Of a DNA stretch of 19,630 nucleotides, positions 1 through 7,547 are shown one piece after another (position 1 is the stretch's first letter; every line of letters begins with the position of its first letter). The DNA comes from an uncultured Lachnospiraceae bacterium. Its GTDB lineage: Bacteria > Bacillota > Clostridia > Lachnospirales > Lachnospiraceae. A model generated the notes under the pieces. That model was not told the DNA's origin. It searched no databases and worked only from the letters and a program-made list of their open reading frames with translations. The stretch is taken from assembly GCA_902797475.1 (NCBI GenBank), contig CADBTG010000082.1, forward strand, positions 1 to 19,630. The letters run 5' to 3'. Both the position numbers and the translations under genes were made by a program.

Positions 1-1457
1 ACCTTGTAAAGCTCGCTCTTGCGGCCGAGAATCTTATTGTAGCGCTTGATGTTCTTCTGGAGCTCGTCGTCCTCCTGCTGCAGTTTGAGAAGCTCGAGAC
101 CGACCAGCTTGCTTAACTGCATCGCGAGAATCGCGTCGGCCTGACGTTCCGTGAAATCAAACTGTCTGGCGGCCTTTTTGGCTTCCTCGGTTTTAAAGCG
201 GATGTCGTCGATGACGCCGTGCATCAGGCATTCACGGGCCTGTCTGAGATCCTTCGAGCCGCGGAGCACTTCGATGATGAAATCGATGACGTCGACGGCA
301 CGGATCAGACCGCTGACAACCTCAAGACGCTTCGTTGCACGGTCCAGAAGGTATTGGTATTCCTTTGTATAAAGCTCATCCTGGAAGTCGATGAATTCCT
401 GAAGGAGACGCTTGAGCGGGAAGGTGCCGGGCTGTCCGTCCTTGACCGCGATAAAGTTCACACCGTAGGTATCCTCGAGAGAGGTTTTCTTATATAAGCC
501 ATTCAGCAGGTTCTCGGGGTCGCGGTCCTTCTTGACCTCGATGACGATGCGGAGACCTTCCTTGGAGGACTCATCCCTGACGTCCGCGATTTCCTCAAAG
601 GTCTTGTTCCTGACGGCGTCTGCGAGCTCCTCGACAAGCTTGGTCTTGTTGCCGGCTGCCGTATACGGAATTTCCGTGATGACGATGTTCTTTTTACCGT
701 ATTCGCCGTTCTCGATTTCGGCTTTGGCACGGATGCGGACTTTGCCTTCGCCGGTTTCGTACATCGAAAGAAGCTCGTCGCCGTTGACAATTGTGCCGCC
801 GGTCGGGAAATCCGGGCCGGGGATCAGCTGCATCAGATCTTCGGTCGTGATATACGGGTCATGCATGACGGCAATCGCACCGTCGATGACCTCCACCGGG
901 TTGTGCGGCGGAATGCTTGTCGCCATGCCGACGGCGATACCGGTCGTGCCGTTGATCAGAAGGTTCGGAAGCATGGCCGGCAAAACGGTCGGTTCCTTCT
1001 CGTTCTCATCAAAGTTCGGGACAAATTCGACGAGTCCCTGATCCAGGTGATCGAGCATCGTCATGGCGCCTTCCGAGAGTCTGGCCTCGGTATAACGCAT
1101 GGCAGCAGCGCCGTCGCCGTCGATGGAACCGAAGTTACCGTGGCCGTCGACGAGCGGAATGGCGAGAGAGTAGTTCTCGGTCATATGCACGAGCGCTTCG
1201 TAAATCGAAGAGTCGCCGTGCGGATGGTATTTACCCATGGTATCGCCGACGATACGGGCACTCTTACGGTGCGGCTTCTTCGGATCAAGTCCGAGCTCCT
1301 TCATGGCATAAAGAATGCGCCGCTGAACCGGCTTCAGGCCGTCCCTCACATCCGGAATGGCACGGGCGATGATGACGCTCATTGCATAGTCACGGAAGGA
1401 GGTTTTCATTTCTTCCGCAAAATCCAGCTGGATTACGGATTCTTTCTCGGTATTCAA
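1..1457 (-). CDS. gyrA: DNA gyrase/topoisomerase IV subunit A, 3' end outside window
   Basis: The DNA-cleaving subunit of a type IIA topoisomerase, which passes one duplex through another with GyrB/ParE. The visible 485 codons cover the winged-helix breakage domain, tower and start of the coiled-coil gate. The motif AAMRYTEARL holds the catalytic Tyr122, and the quinolone-resistance region reads HGDSSIYEAL with Ser83 and Glu87 (the numbering happens to match E. coli GyrA). FTERQADAILAMQL near residue 440 is the conserved gate segment. The start is a TTG at 1457, preceded by a perfect AGGAGG nine bases upstream; the next in-frame ATG (codon 17) would cut conserved sequence. It lies 16 bases after gyrB in the same operon. 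The C-terminal domain, where a GyrA box would separate gyrase from topoisomerase IV, is outside the window. The QRDR looks ParC-like and the active-site loop GyrA-like, so parC remains possible. Confidence 0.93.
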   Translation of the reverse strand, partial: MNTEKESVIQLDFAEEMKTSFRDYAMSVIIARAIPDVRDGLKPVQRRILYAMKELGLDPKKPHRKSARIVGDTMGKYHPHGDSSIYEALVHMTENYSLAIPLVDGHGNFGSIDGDGAAAMRYTEARLSEGAMTMLDHLDQGLVEFVPNFDENEKEPTVLPAMLPNLLINGTTGIAVGMATSIPPHNPVEVIDGAIAVMHDPYITTEDLMQLIPGPDFPTGGTIVNGDELLSMYETGEGKVRIRAKAEIENGEYGKKNIVITEIPYTAAGNKTKLVEELADAVRNKTFEEIADVRDESSKEGLRIVIEVKKDRDPENLLNGLYKKTSLEDTYGVNFIAVKDGQPGTFPLKRLLQEFIDFQDELYTKEYQYLLDRATKRLEVVSGLIRAVDVIDFIIEVLRGSKDLRQARECLMHGVIDDIRFKTEEAKKAARQFDFTERQADAILAMQLSKLVGLELLKLQQEDDELQKNIKRYNKILGRKSELYK

Positions 1458-1466
1458 AACTTATTG

Positions 1467-1472
1467 CCTCCT
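1467..1472 (-). promoter_or_regulatory. Ribosome binding site deciding the gyrA TTG start
   Basis: AGGAGG on the minus strand begins one base after the gyrB stop codon (TGA, 1474-1476) and lies nine bases before TTG at 1457. No ATG lies within useful distance, so this site is the main evidence for a TTG start. Its position directly after the stop suggests that ribosomes ending gyrB can restart on gyrA, keeping the two subunits in balance (inference). Confidence 0.8.
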
Positions 1473-1473
1473 G

Positions 1474-3417
1474 TCAGGTGATATCCAGATTCGCGTACTT
1501 GGCTTCGTCAATGATGAACTGTCTTCGCGGAACGACATTGCTGCCCATCAGAAGACTGGTAACTTCGTCGGCTTCGACGGTGTCCCCGATGGAAACCTGT
1601 GCAATGACGCGCTGCGCGGGGTCAAGCGTTGTCTCCCATAACTGGTGGGCATCCATCTCGCCGAGACCCTTATAGCGCTGCAGGGAATGAATCTTACCCT
1701 TGCTTTCCTCAATCTCGCGGCGCTTCTTATCGAGCTCGAAGTCGTTCATCAGATACATGCTTTCCTTCTTCGCGCCCTTCTTGCCGGGAACCTCGTATTC
1801 GATTTTGTAAAGCGGCGGAAGACCGCGGTAAACTTTGCCCTCGAGAATCAGCTCCGGCATGAAGCGATAGAAAAATGTGAGCAAAAGCGTGCTGATATGC
1901 GCACCGTCGACATCGGCATCGGTCAGGATGATGATCTTGTCGTAACGGAGCTTGTTGATATCGAATTCCTCGCTGATGCCGCAGCCGAAAGCGGAGATCA
2001 TCGAGCGGATTTCGTTGTTCTGCAGAATCTTTTCAAGTGTTGCCTTCTCAACGTTCAGAATCTTGCCGCGAAGCGGAAGCACGGCGTGTGTCTTTCGGTC
2101 ACGGGCATTCTTTACGGTGCCGCCTGCGGAATCACCCTCGACGATGTAAATCTCGCACTCGGCGGGCTTCTTCGAAGAGCACGCGGCAAGCTTGGATTTG
2201 GTGTCAAAGTCGTTCAGCTGTTTCAAAACCGCGCTCCGCGCTTTGTCACTTGCCTGACGGGCGCGGCAGGAGCGGGCGGTATTGTCGAGAATCGCGCGGA
2301 GCACCTCGACGTTCTTGTCGAAGTATCTTGTCACTTCCGCGGCAAATACCTCGTCGACCGCAGTCTTTGCATCGGTATTGCCGAGCTTGGTCTTGGTCTG
2401 GCCTTCGAACTGCGGGTCCGGATGCTTAATCGAGACGATGGCAACGAGACCGTTTCTGACGTCCTTGCCGTCGTAGTTTTCGTCCTTGTCCTTTAAATAG
2501 CCGAGCTCTCTTGCATACGAATTGAGAACCCTCGTGAGAGCGGTCTTGAAACCGGTCACGAGCGTTCCGCCGTCGACAACATTGATGCGGTTGCAGTACG
2601 CATTGATCTGCTCGGAATAATCGTTTATATACTGCAGGGCGACTTCGACCTCGATGTCGCCTTTGCTGCCTTCGATGTAAATCGGTTCCGCGTGAAGCGG
2701 TGTCGCTTCGCGGTTGATATAGGAGATGAAGCTCTTGATTCCGTGCTCTTCGTAATAGACGCGCTCGTCACCGGAGCGCTCGTCGCGGAAGCGGAGCGTA
2801 AGTCCTTTGTTCAAAAAGGCAATTTCCTTAAGCCTCTTGCAGATGGTTTCGGGGCTGAACTTAACGGTTTCGAAGATTTCCGGGTCGGGATAGAAGGTAA
2901 CCTTCGTTCCGGTATCGCTCTTCTTGCAGGTGCCGATGACCGGGAGCAGGCCGTTCTCAAGCTTCGTAACCGGATGACCGCCCTTTTCGTAGGAATCCAT
3001 GTAGATATTCCCGTTTCTTCGAATCTCGACGATCATCTTTGAAGAAAGCGCATTCACGACGGAAGCGCCGACGCCGTGCAGACCGCCGGATACCTTATAA
3101 ACGGTATTGCCGAACTTGCCGCCCGCATGCAGTATCGTATATACGACACGGGCCGTCGGAATCTTCTTGGTCGGGTGGATGTCCACCGGAACGCCGCGGC
3201 CGTTATCGATAATCGTAATCCCGCCGTCCTTTTGTAAAATGATCTGAACTTCGTTGCAGTATCCTGTCAAATGCTCGTCAATGCCGTTGTCAAGAATCTC
3301 CCAGATGAGGTGGTGAAGTCCCTTCGTACCGGTAGAACCGATATACATGCCGGGACGCTTCCGAACCGCTTCGAGACCTTCTAAAACAACGATCTGACTG
3401 CCGTCGTATTCAGCCAT
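1474..3417 (-). CDS. gyrB: DNA gyrase/topoisomerase IV subunit B
   Basis: ATPase subunit of a type IIA topoisomerase, 647 aa, the usual length for Firmicute GyrB/ParE. The GHKL ATPase domain shows WEILDNGIDEH (Glu40 general base, Asn44 for Mg), IIDNGRGVPVD (Asp71) and GGLHGVGASVVNALS. The TOPRIM domain shows EGDSAGG (Glu427) and DADVD (Asp500, 502, 504). The C-terminal QRYKGLGEMDAHQLWETTLDP contacts subunit A. I chose ATG 3417 (MAEYDGSQIVVLEGLEAVRK), which has GGAAGG upstream and aligns with family N-termini; the frame stays open about 200 bases further upstream but crosses the promoter. It is first in the operon with gyrA. A variant stretch after EGDSAGG (TVKNARDRK rather than SAKxxRDRK) and the absence of dnaA/dnaN/recF upstream suggest this may be a second, topoisomerase IV-like copy rather than the oriC-linked gyrase; parE is the alternative name. 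Confidence 0.94.
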   Translation of the reverse strand: MAEYDGSQIVVLEGLEAVRKRPGMYIGSTGTKGLHHLIWEILDNGIDEHLTGYCNEVQIILQKDGGITIIDNGRGVPVDIHPTKKIPTARVVYTILHAGGKFGNTVYKVSGGLHGVGASVVNALSSKMIVEIRRNGNIYMDSYEKGGHPVTKLENGLLPVIGTCKKSDTGTKVTFYPDPEIFETVKFSPETICKRLKEIAFLNKGLTLRFRDERSGDERVYYEEHGIKSFISYINREATPLHAEPIYIEGSKGDIEVEVALQYINDYSEQINAYCNRINVVDGGTLVTGFKTALTRVLNSYARELGYLKDKDENYDGKDVRNGLVAIVSIKHPDPQFEGQTKTKLGNTDAKTAVDEVFAAEVTRYFDKNVEVLRAILDNTARSCRARQASDKARSAVLKQLNDFDTKSKLAACSSKKPAECEIYIVEGDSAGGTVKNARDRKTHAVLPLRGKILNVEKATLEKILQNNEIRSMISAFGCGISEEFDINKLRYDKIIILTDADVDGAHISTLLLTFFYRFMPELILEGKVYRGLPPLYKIEYEVPGKKGAKKESMYLMNDFELDKKRREIEESKGKIHSLQRYKGLGEMDAHQLWETTLDPAQRVIAQVSIGDTVEADEVTSLLMGSNVVPRRQFIIDEAKYANLDIT

Positions 3418-3475
3418 AACAGAACCTTCCTTGCTTGAATTTCCGGACACTAGCGATTGTGCCCATAGCAATAAA

Positions 3476-3504
3476 AATATACCATATTTAGCAACTCTTT
3501 GCAA
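3476..3504 (-). promoter_or_regulatory. Promoter of gyrB-gyrA operon
   Basis: On the minus strand, TTGCAA (3504-3499), a 17-base spacer and TATATT (3481-3476), with TGG just before the -10 forming an extended -10. This predicts a transcript start near 3469 and a leader of about 50 bases before the gyrB ATG at 3417. It matches the sigma-A consensus at 10 of 12 positions. Confidence 0.75.
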
Positions 3505-3644
3505 GCAAAAGATAGGAAAATCGAAAATTTGTTCGCATTTTTCAGGACAATTGACATGATTTCGCACAGGATGGGAAAATATGCTCCATTTACGGAAAAC
3601 ACCGTTTCGTTGTAAAATCAAATCACAGTGGGGAAAAAGGTGTT

Positions 3645-3661
3645 CATTTTACTGAAAAATG
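3645..3661. repeat. Small inverted repeat beside the lysA -35 element
   Basis: CATTTT and AAAATG flank a five-base centre (ACTGA), ending three bases before the lysA -35 box at 3664. The position suits a regulator-binding site, but a 6-bp AT-rich dyad can arise by chance, so this is a weak call. Confidence 0.3.
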
Positions 3662-3663
3662 TG

Positions 3664-3692
3664 TTGCAAACGGGGTGGCATCGTGATATAAT
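3664..3692 (+). promoter_or_regulatory. Promoter of lysA
   Basis: TTGCAA (3664-3669), 17-base spacer, TATAAT (3687-3692), with TGA before the -10 giving an extended -10. The start would be near 3699, with AAGGAG at 3711-3716 and ATG at 3723, leaving a leader of about 24 bases. That is too short for a lysine riboswitch or a T-box, so control would have to act on initiation. Confidence 0.8.
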
Positions 3693-3722
3693 TACGAAGA
3701 TTTTTGCAGAAAGGAGAGTAAC

Positions 3723-4988
3723 ATGAGCAAGAAACCGTTTGTAACCAAACAGCAGATTGAAGAGATTGTGAAGACGTATCCTACGCCTTTCCATATCTAT
3801 GACGAAGCTGCCATCAGACGTAATGCGCGCGAATTGAAAGCTGCATTTGCCTGGAACAAAGGTTATAAGGAGTTTTTTGCGGTTAAGGCTACTCCCAATC
3901 CGTACATCCTGCAGATTTTGAGAGAGGAAGGCTGCGGTGCAGACTGCTCTTCCTTTACGGAACTCTGCCTTGCCGACGCGGCGGGAATGAAAGACGGGGA
4001 TATTATGTTCTCCTCTAACGAAACGCCTCGCGGGGAGTTTACCAAAGCGCGCGAATTGGGTGCATTCATCAACCTTGACGATGTTACGCATATTCCTTTC
4101 CTGAAAGAGGAGTGCGGCATTCCGGAGACCGTTTGCATGCGGTACAACCCCGGCGGAATCTATGAGCTCGGAAACGGCATCATGGACAACCCCGGCGACG
4201 CCAAATACGGTTGCACGAAAGAGCAGCTGATCGCGGCATTTGGCGAGTTGAAGGCTCTCGGAGTAAAGCATTTCGGCGTACATTCGTTCCTCGTAAGCAA
4301 CACGACTGCGGAGAACTATTATCCGACTCTGGCTCGGACTCTGTTCACGCTCGCAGTGGAGCTTAACAAGGCTACCGGTGCGCATATTGCATTCGTGAAT
4401 CTTTCCGGCGGAATCGGAATCCCGTATCGTCCTGACCAGAAGGCTGTTGATATTGCAGCTGTCGGTCGCGGCGTGAAGGAAGTTTTCGACGAGATTCTTG
4501 TGCCTGCAGGCATGGGCGATGTTGCCGTCTATACCGAACTGGGGCGTTTTATGCTGGCGCCTTACGGCGGGCTTGTAGTCCGGGCTATTCACGAGAAGCA
4601 CATTTACAAAGAGTACATCGGCGTGGACGCCTGCGCCGTAAACCTGATGCGGCCTGCAATGTACGGGGCGTATCATCACATCACGGTCCTGGGGAAGGAG
4701 AATGAGCCGTGCGATCACACTTATGATGTGGTCGGTTCTTTATGCGAGAATAACGATAAGTTTGCGATTGACCGCAAACTGCCGAAGATCGATATCGGCG
4801 ATTACCTGTTCATACATGATACCGGTGCCCACGGCTTTGCCATGGGGTATAATTACAACGGTAAACTGAAATCGGCGGAGCTGCTGCTTAAGCCTGACGG
4901 ATCGGTTAAGATGATCCGAAGGGCGGAAAAGCCTGCGGATTACTTCGCGACATTTGATTTCAGCGACATTATGAAGGGTCATTTCTGA
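3723..4988 (+). CDS. lysA: Diaminopimelate decarboxylase
   Basis: PLP enzyme that decarboxylates meso-diaminopimelate to L-lysine, the last step of lysine synthesis, and competes with peptidoglycan for DAP. The 421-aa length is typical. It has the alanine racemase-like fold-type III barrel: Lys55 in FFAVKATPNPY binds PLP; LSGGIGIPY (from residue 227) is the glycine-rich phosphate loop; ELGRFMLAPYG is the conserved barrel end; and GSLCENNDKFA supplies Cys341 and Glu342, which complete the partner's active site in the dimer. The C-terminal HDTGAHGFAMGYNYNG corresponds to the classic DAGAYGFSMxxNYN block, with His where many relatives have Tyr. It appears monocistronic: own promoter upstream, strong terminator 40 bases after the stop. 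Ornithine/arginine or carboxynorspermidine decarboxylases share the fold, but the C-terminal block and overall pattern fit the LysA type of Clostridia. Confidence 0.93.
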   Translation: MSKKPFVTKQQIEEIVKTYPTPFHIYDEAAIRRNARELKAAFAWNKGYKEFFAVKATPNPYILQILREEGCGADCSSFTELCLADAAGMKDGDIMFSSNETPRGEFTKARELGAFINLDDVTHIPFLKEECGIPETVCMRYNPGGIYELGNGIMDNPGDAKYGCTKEQLIAAFGELKALGVKHFGVHSFLVSNTTAENYYPTLARTLFTLAVELNKATGAHIAFVNLSGGIGIPYRPDQKAVDIAAVGRGVKEVFDEILVPAGMGDVAVYTELGRFMLAPYGGLVVRAIHEKHIYKEYIGVDACAVNLMRPAMYGAYHHITVLGKENEPCDHTYDVVGSLCENNDKFAIDRKLPKIDIGDYLFIHDTGAHGFAMGYNYNGKLKSAELLLKPDGSVKMIRRAEKPADYFATFDFSDIMKGHF

Positions 4989-4991
4989 TAC

Positions 4992-5013
4992 GGTTTCGGC
5001 ACGCGACGAAACC
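4992..5013 (+). other. Hairpin directly after lysA
   Basis: GGTTTCG and CGAAACC form a perfect 7-bp stem around an 8-base loop, starting 3 bases after the lysA stop. No T-run follows, so it is not itself an intrinsic terminator. The segment GGCACG (4998-5003) can also pair with CGTGCC in the 3' arm of the terminator downstream, so the two structures could compete. It may equally just protect the 3' end of the lysA mRNA. Confidence 0.5.
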
Positions 5014-5028
5014 TGCGTGAAATGTTCT

Positions 5029-5058
5029 GGGCACGGCGGTTTCCGTCGTGCCCTTTTT
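5029..5058 (+). terminator. Rho-independent terminator after lysA
   Basis: GGGCACGGCGG (5029-5039), loop TTT, CCGTCGTGCCC (5043-5053), then TTTTT. The 11-bp stem has one G:U pair. This is a textbook intrinsic terminator placed 40 bases after the lysA stop and 41 bases before the chosen start of the first ABC gene. Confidence 0.9.
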
Positions 5059-5069
5059 AGTCTTTTAAG

Positions 5070-5083
5070 CTGCCTTTCGGCAG
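5070..5083 (+). other. Small hairpin in the leader of the first ABC gene
   Basis: CTGCC, loop TTTC, GGCAG: a 5-bp stem ending six bases before the GAGG ribosome binding site at 5090-5093. It could affect translation start or simply mark the mRNA 5' region. No promoter is visible between the terminator (5058) and this hairpin. Confidence 0.4.
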
Positions 5084-5099
5084 GGAAATGAGGATACCA

Positions 5100-7490
5100 A
5101 TGAAGAATAAGAAACGGGAGATTTCGGAAGAGAATATTAAGAAGTCCGGAAAGCTTCCGCAGGAGATCGGAGCAGAGCTTAAAAGCCGCGGAATAACGGA
5201 AGCGGATATCTATGTAAGCGTTCGCACCGATATGGATTTAAACTGTGATTTTACGCCGGGATGGCTTATTCTGACAAAGGGTAAGAAGCTGATTTCGGCA
5301 ACAGCCGATCCGCTTTCCGGAGAAATTCACTTTTTTAAAGGCATGGAGACGCGAAAGTCCAGAACGGTCGCACGCGACCGCAAATGGAACTTCGCCGAAT
5401 TCGATGTCTCGGATTTGAAAAATGCATACGTAGAACGCTCGGTCAGCGGCGGATTTCTGATTCTGGTTCATAAAGACGTCAACGATCCCGAAGCAGAGGG
5501 GCTTGCCGAGACGGCGGCAGCGGTTTCGAACCACTGCATGTCCGGCGCCACCAAAATCGAGCGGTTATGCGAGAAGATCATCGACGGCAAGGAAATCGAT
5601 GAGGAAGCCCTTGAGGATGACGAGGAGGAAGAGTTCTGCCCGGTTTGCGGCATGATGTACCCGGATTCCGACCGTAAGGTTTGTCCGAAGTGCATGAACA
5701 AGAAGTCCATCTTCCGGCGCACGCTCGGATATCTGAAGCCTTACAAATGGCGGATTCTTGTGATGTTTTTATGCTATCTGGCAACAGCGGCACTGAACAT
5801 CATCTGGCCTTATCTGAACGGCGTCGTGCTTTACGACAGGGTTCTCGGTAAGGACGAAAAGTTCCTTTCGTTCCTTTCGGTTGAGAGCAACCGCTTTGCG
5901 GTGATTCTTCTTCTGATTGTTTTGACGATGGTAATGACGAAGATCACGATGCAGCTTGTCGGAATCCTGCAGGGCGTCATGACCGCGAAGATTGTTCCGA
6001 GAGTCGTCAAGTCCATGAGAAATGACGTTTTCGGCGCGATGGGAAAGCTCTCCATCAACTTTTTCACAAGCAAGCAGACCGGTTCCCTGATGACCCGTGT
6101 CATGTCCGACTCGGACGAGGTTTCGGGCTTTTTCATCGATGGTTTGCCGTACTTTCTAATCAATGTTTTCTCCATCATTGCCATGGCAGTGGTGATGTTT
6201 CGGCTGAGCTGGCCGCTTGCGATTGTGGCGCTCATGTTCATGCCGATCACGTTTTTGGTAAGCTGGTTCATGCTTCCGAGACTCTGGCACCGTTACGGCA
6301 GAAGACACCGCGCGACGAGATCGCTGAATTCGAAGATTCACGACAACTTAAGCGGCGCCCGTGTCGTTAAGGCTTTCGGTCAGGAAGGAAGCGAGGTTCG
6401 CCGTTTCGACAAGAGCAATGAAAAAGTCAGAAGCGCCGACCTTGCGGTCATGAATTACGATAACAAATTCTCGGCACTCTATTCGGCAGCGGAGAACCTT
6501 GCGTCCCTGATGGTATACATCGTCGGCGCATACCTGATTCTCATTCAGAAGCGGTTCGATTACCCGATTCTGATCACATTTGCCGGATATGTAGGCCAGA
6601 TGACCGGTCCGATGGACTTCATGTCGTTCTTCTTCCGGTGGTTCACGAACTGCATGAACAGCGCACAGCGTATGTTCGAAATCATCGACGCGGTTCCGGA
6701 AATCCAGGAGAAGGAAAATGCGATTTCGCTCGAGCAGATCGAGGGAACCGTCGAGATGAAGAACGTGACGTTCGGTTACGAGAAGAACAAGCCTGTTCTG
6801 AAGAACATCAATCTGAAGGTCGAGGGCGGTCACATGCTCGGAATCGTCGGACGTTCCGGTGCAGGCAAGACAACAATCGTCAACCTGATCTCAAGACTGT
6901 ACGATCCGCAGGAGGGAACGGTTACGCTTGACGGCGTGAACCTGAAGGACCTTTCCTTCAAGACGCTTCGCGGAAACGTTGCGATGGTTTCGCAGGAGAC
7001 CTACATGTTCATGGGAACGGTTGCGGAGAATATCGCCTATGCAAGAAAAGATGCAAGCCGCGCGGAAATCATAAGAGCAGCCGTGCTGGCGAGCGCGCAT
7101 GACTTCATCTGCCGGATGCCGGACGGTTACGACACGATCATCGGTTCTTCGGGAAGAGATCTCTCGGGCGGTGAGAGACAGCGTATTTCGATCGCGCGTG
7201 CCATCCTTGCCAATCCCAAGATTCTGATTCTCGACGAGGCAACGGCTGCCGTTGACACCGAGACCGAGCAGGCCATTCAGCAGTCCATCAACATGCTGAT
7301 CAAGGGCCGCACGACGATCTCGATTGCGCACCGTCTTTCCACGCTTCGTGACGCGGATTCGCTGATTGTCATCGACGAAGGAAAGATTGCCGAACAGGGC
7401 ACGCACGAGGAACTGCTGAAGCAGAAGGGTGTCTACTACAAGCTCAAAGAGCTGCAGACGAAGGCGCTTGCGCTTAAGGGAATCGAATAG
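5100..7490 (+). CDS. ABC exporter half-transporter with N-terminal PH-like region and zinc ribbon
   Basis: Membrane ATPase of the type IV (ABCB-like) exporter class, 796 aa, about 200 longer than a standard half-transporter. Order: residues 1-170, a beta-rich region resembling a bacterial PH-like fold (GWLILTKGKKLI, then FDVSDLKNAYVERSVSGGFL); an acidic linker rich in Glu/Asp; a zinc ribbon with Cys180, Cys183, Cys195, Cys198; a six-helix membrane domain from about 217; and an ATPase domain with Walker A GRSGAGKTT (Lys590), signature LSGGERQ (688), Walker B ILILDE (Glu713) and His744. All catalytic residues are intact. I prefer ATG 5100 (MKNKKREI), with GAGG six bases upstream, over ATG 5088, where the nearest purines are too close. 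It probably pairs with the second half-transporter downstream. The substrate is unknown; drug, peptide or lipid export cannot be told apart here. Confidence 0.88.
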   Translation: MKNKKREISEENIKKSGKLPQEIGAELKSRGITEADIYVSVRTDMDLNCDFTPGWLILTKGKKLISATADPLSGEIHFFKGMETRKSRTVARDRKWNFAEFDVSDLKNAYVERSVSGGFLILVHKDVNDPEAEGLAETAAAVSNHCMSGATKIERLCEKIIDGKEIDEEALEDDEEEEFCPVCGMMYPDSDRKVCPKCMNKKSIFRRTLGYLKPYKWRILVMFLCYLATAALNIIWPYLNGVVLYDRVLGKDEKFLSFLSVESNRFAVILLLIVLTMVMTKITMQLVGILQGVMTAKIVPRVVKSMRNDVFGAMGKLSINFFTSKQTGSLMTRVMSDSDEVSGFFIDGLPYFLINVFSIIAMAVVMFRLSWPLAIVALMFMPITFLVSWFMLPRLWHRYGRRHRATRSLNSKIHDNLSGARVVKAFGQEGSEVRRFDKSNEKVRSADLAVMNYDNKFSALYSAAENLASLMVYIVGAYLILIQKRFDYPILITFAGYVGQMTGPMDFMSFFFRWFTNCMNSAQRMFEIIDAVPEIQEKENAISLEQIEGTVEMKNVTFGYEKNKPVLKNINLKVEGGHMLGIVGRSGAGKTTIVNLISRLYDPQEGTVTLDGVNLKDLSFKTLRGNVAMVSQETYMFMGTVAENIAYARKDASRAEIIRAAVLASAHDFICRMPDGYDTIIGSSGRDLSGGERQRISIARAILANPKILILDEATAAVDTETEQAIQQSINMLIKGRTTISIAHRLSTLRDADSLIVIDEGKIAEQGTHEELLKQKGVYYKLKELQTKALALKGIE

Positions 7491-7517
7491 GCGAAGAGGT
7501 TACGTTTTGAAGGATAT

Positions 7518-7533
7518 TCCGGCAGCAGCCGGA
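7518..7533 (+). other. Hairpin just upstream of the DUF1854 ribosome binding site
   Basis: TCCGGC, loop AGCA, GCCGGA: a perfect 6-bp GC-rich stem in the 57-base gap between the first ABC gene and the DUF1854 gene. It ends three bases before AGGAG (7537-7541), which is six bases from ATG 7548. There is no T-run, so it is not a terminator. It may set an mRNA processing boundary or tune translation of the middle gene. Confidence 0.5.
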
Positions 7534-7547
7534 GATAGGAGCATATT

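Larger units (their letters stand above)
3418..3722. other. Divergent intergenic region gyrB / lysA
   Basis: These 305 bases separate divergent gyrB and lysA and are visibly AT-richer than the genes. They hold one good promoter per strand, described separately, both with a TTGCAA -35 element and 17-base spacer. The middle part (about 3505-3640) is A/T-tract rich with no convincing ORF, RNA gene or terminator. A TTGACA at 3551 lacks a -10 at proper distance. AACACC (about 3598) and GGTGTT (about 3639) form a long-range inverted repeat of uncertain meaning. Confidence 0.7.

Noticed and set aside
3551..3585. TTGACA at 3551 as a second plus-strand promoter
   Set aside because: No -10-like hexamer at 16-18 bases; the nearest TATGCT is about 23 bases away.
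3418..3621. N-terminal extension of gyrB up to 3621
   Set aside because: It crosses the gyrB promoter and untranscribed sequence. ATG 3417 has a ribosome binding site and matches family N-termini.
180..4700. Lysine riboswitch or T-box leader before lysA
   Set aside because: The predicted lysA leader is only about 24 bases, and no structured leader or terminator is seen upstream of it.
3618..4718. Open frame of 366 codons on the minus strand opposite lysA
   Set aside because: No ribosome binding site, composition typical of an antisense shadow, and it lies opposite a clearly conserved lysA and across its promoter.
5637..5699. Zinc ribbon as a separate small gene or fusion artefact
   Set aside because: It is in frame within a continuous coding sequence, and the second ABC gene has the same ribbon at the equivalent place.
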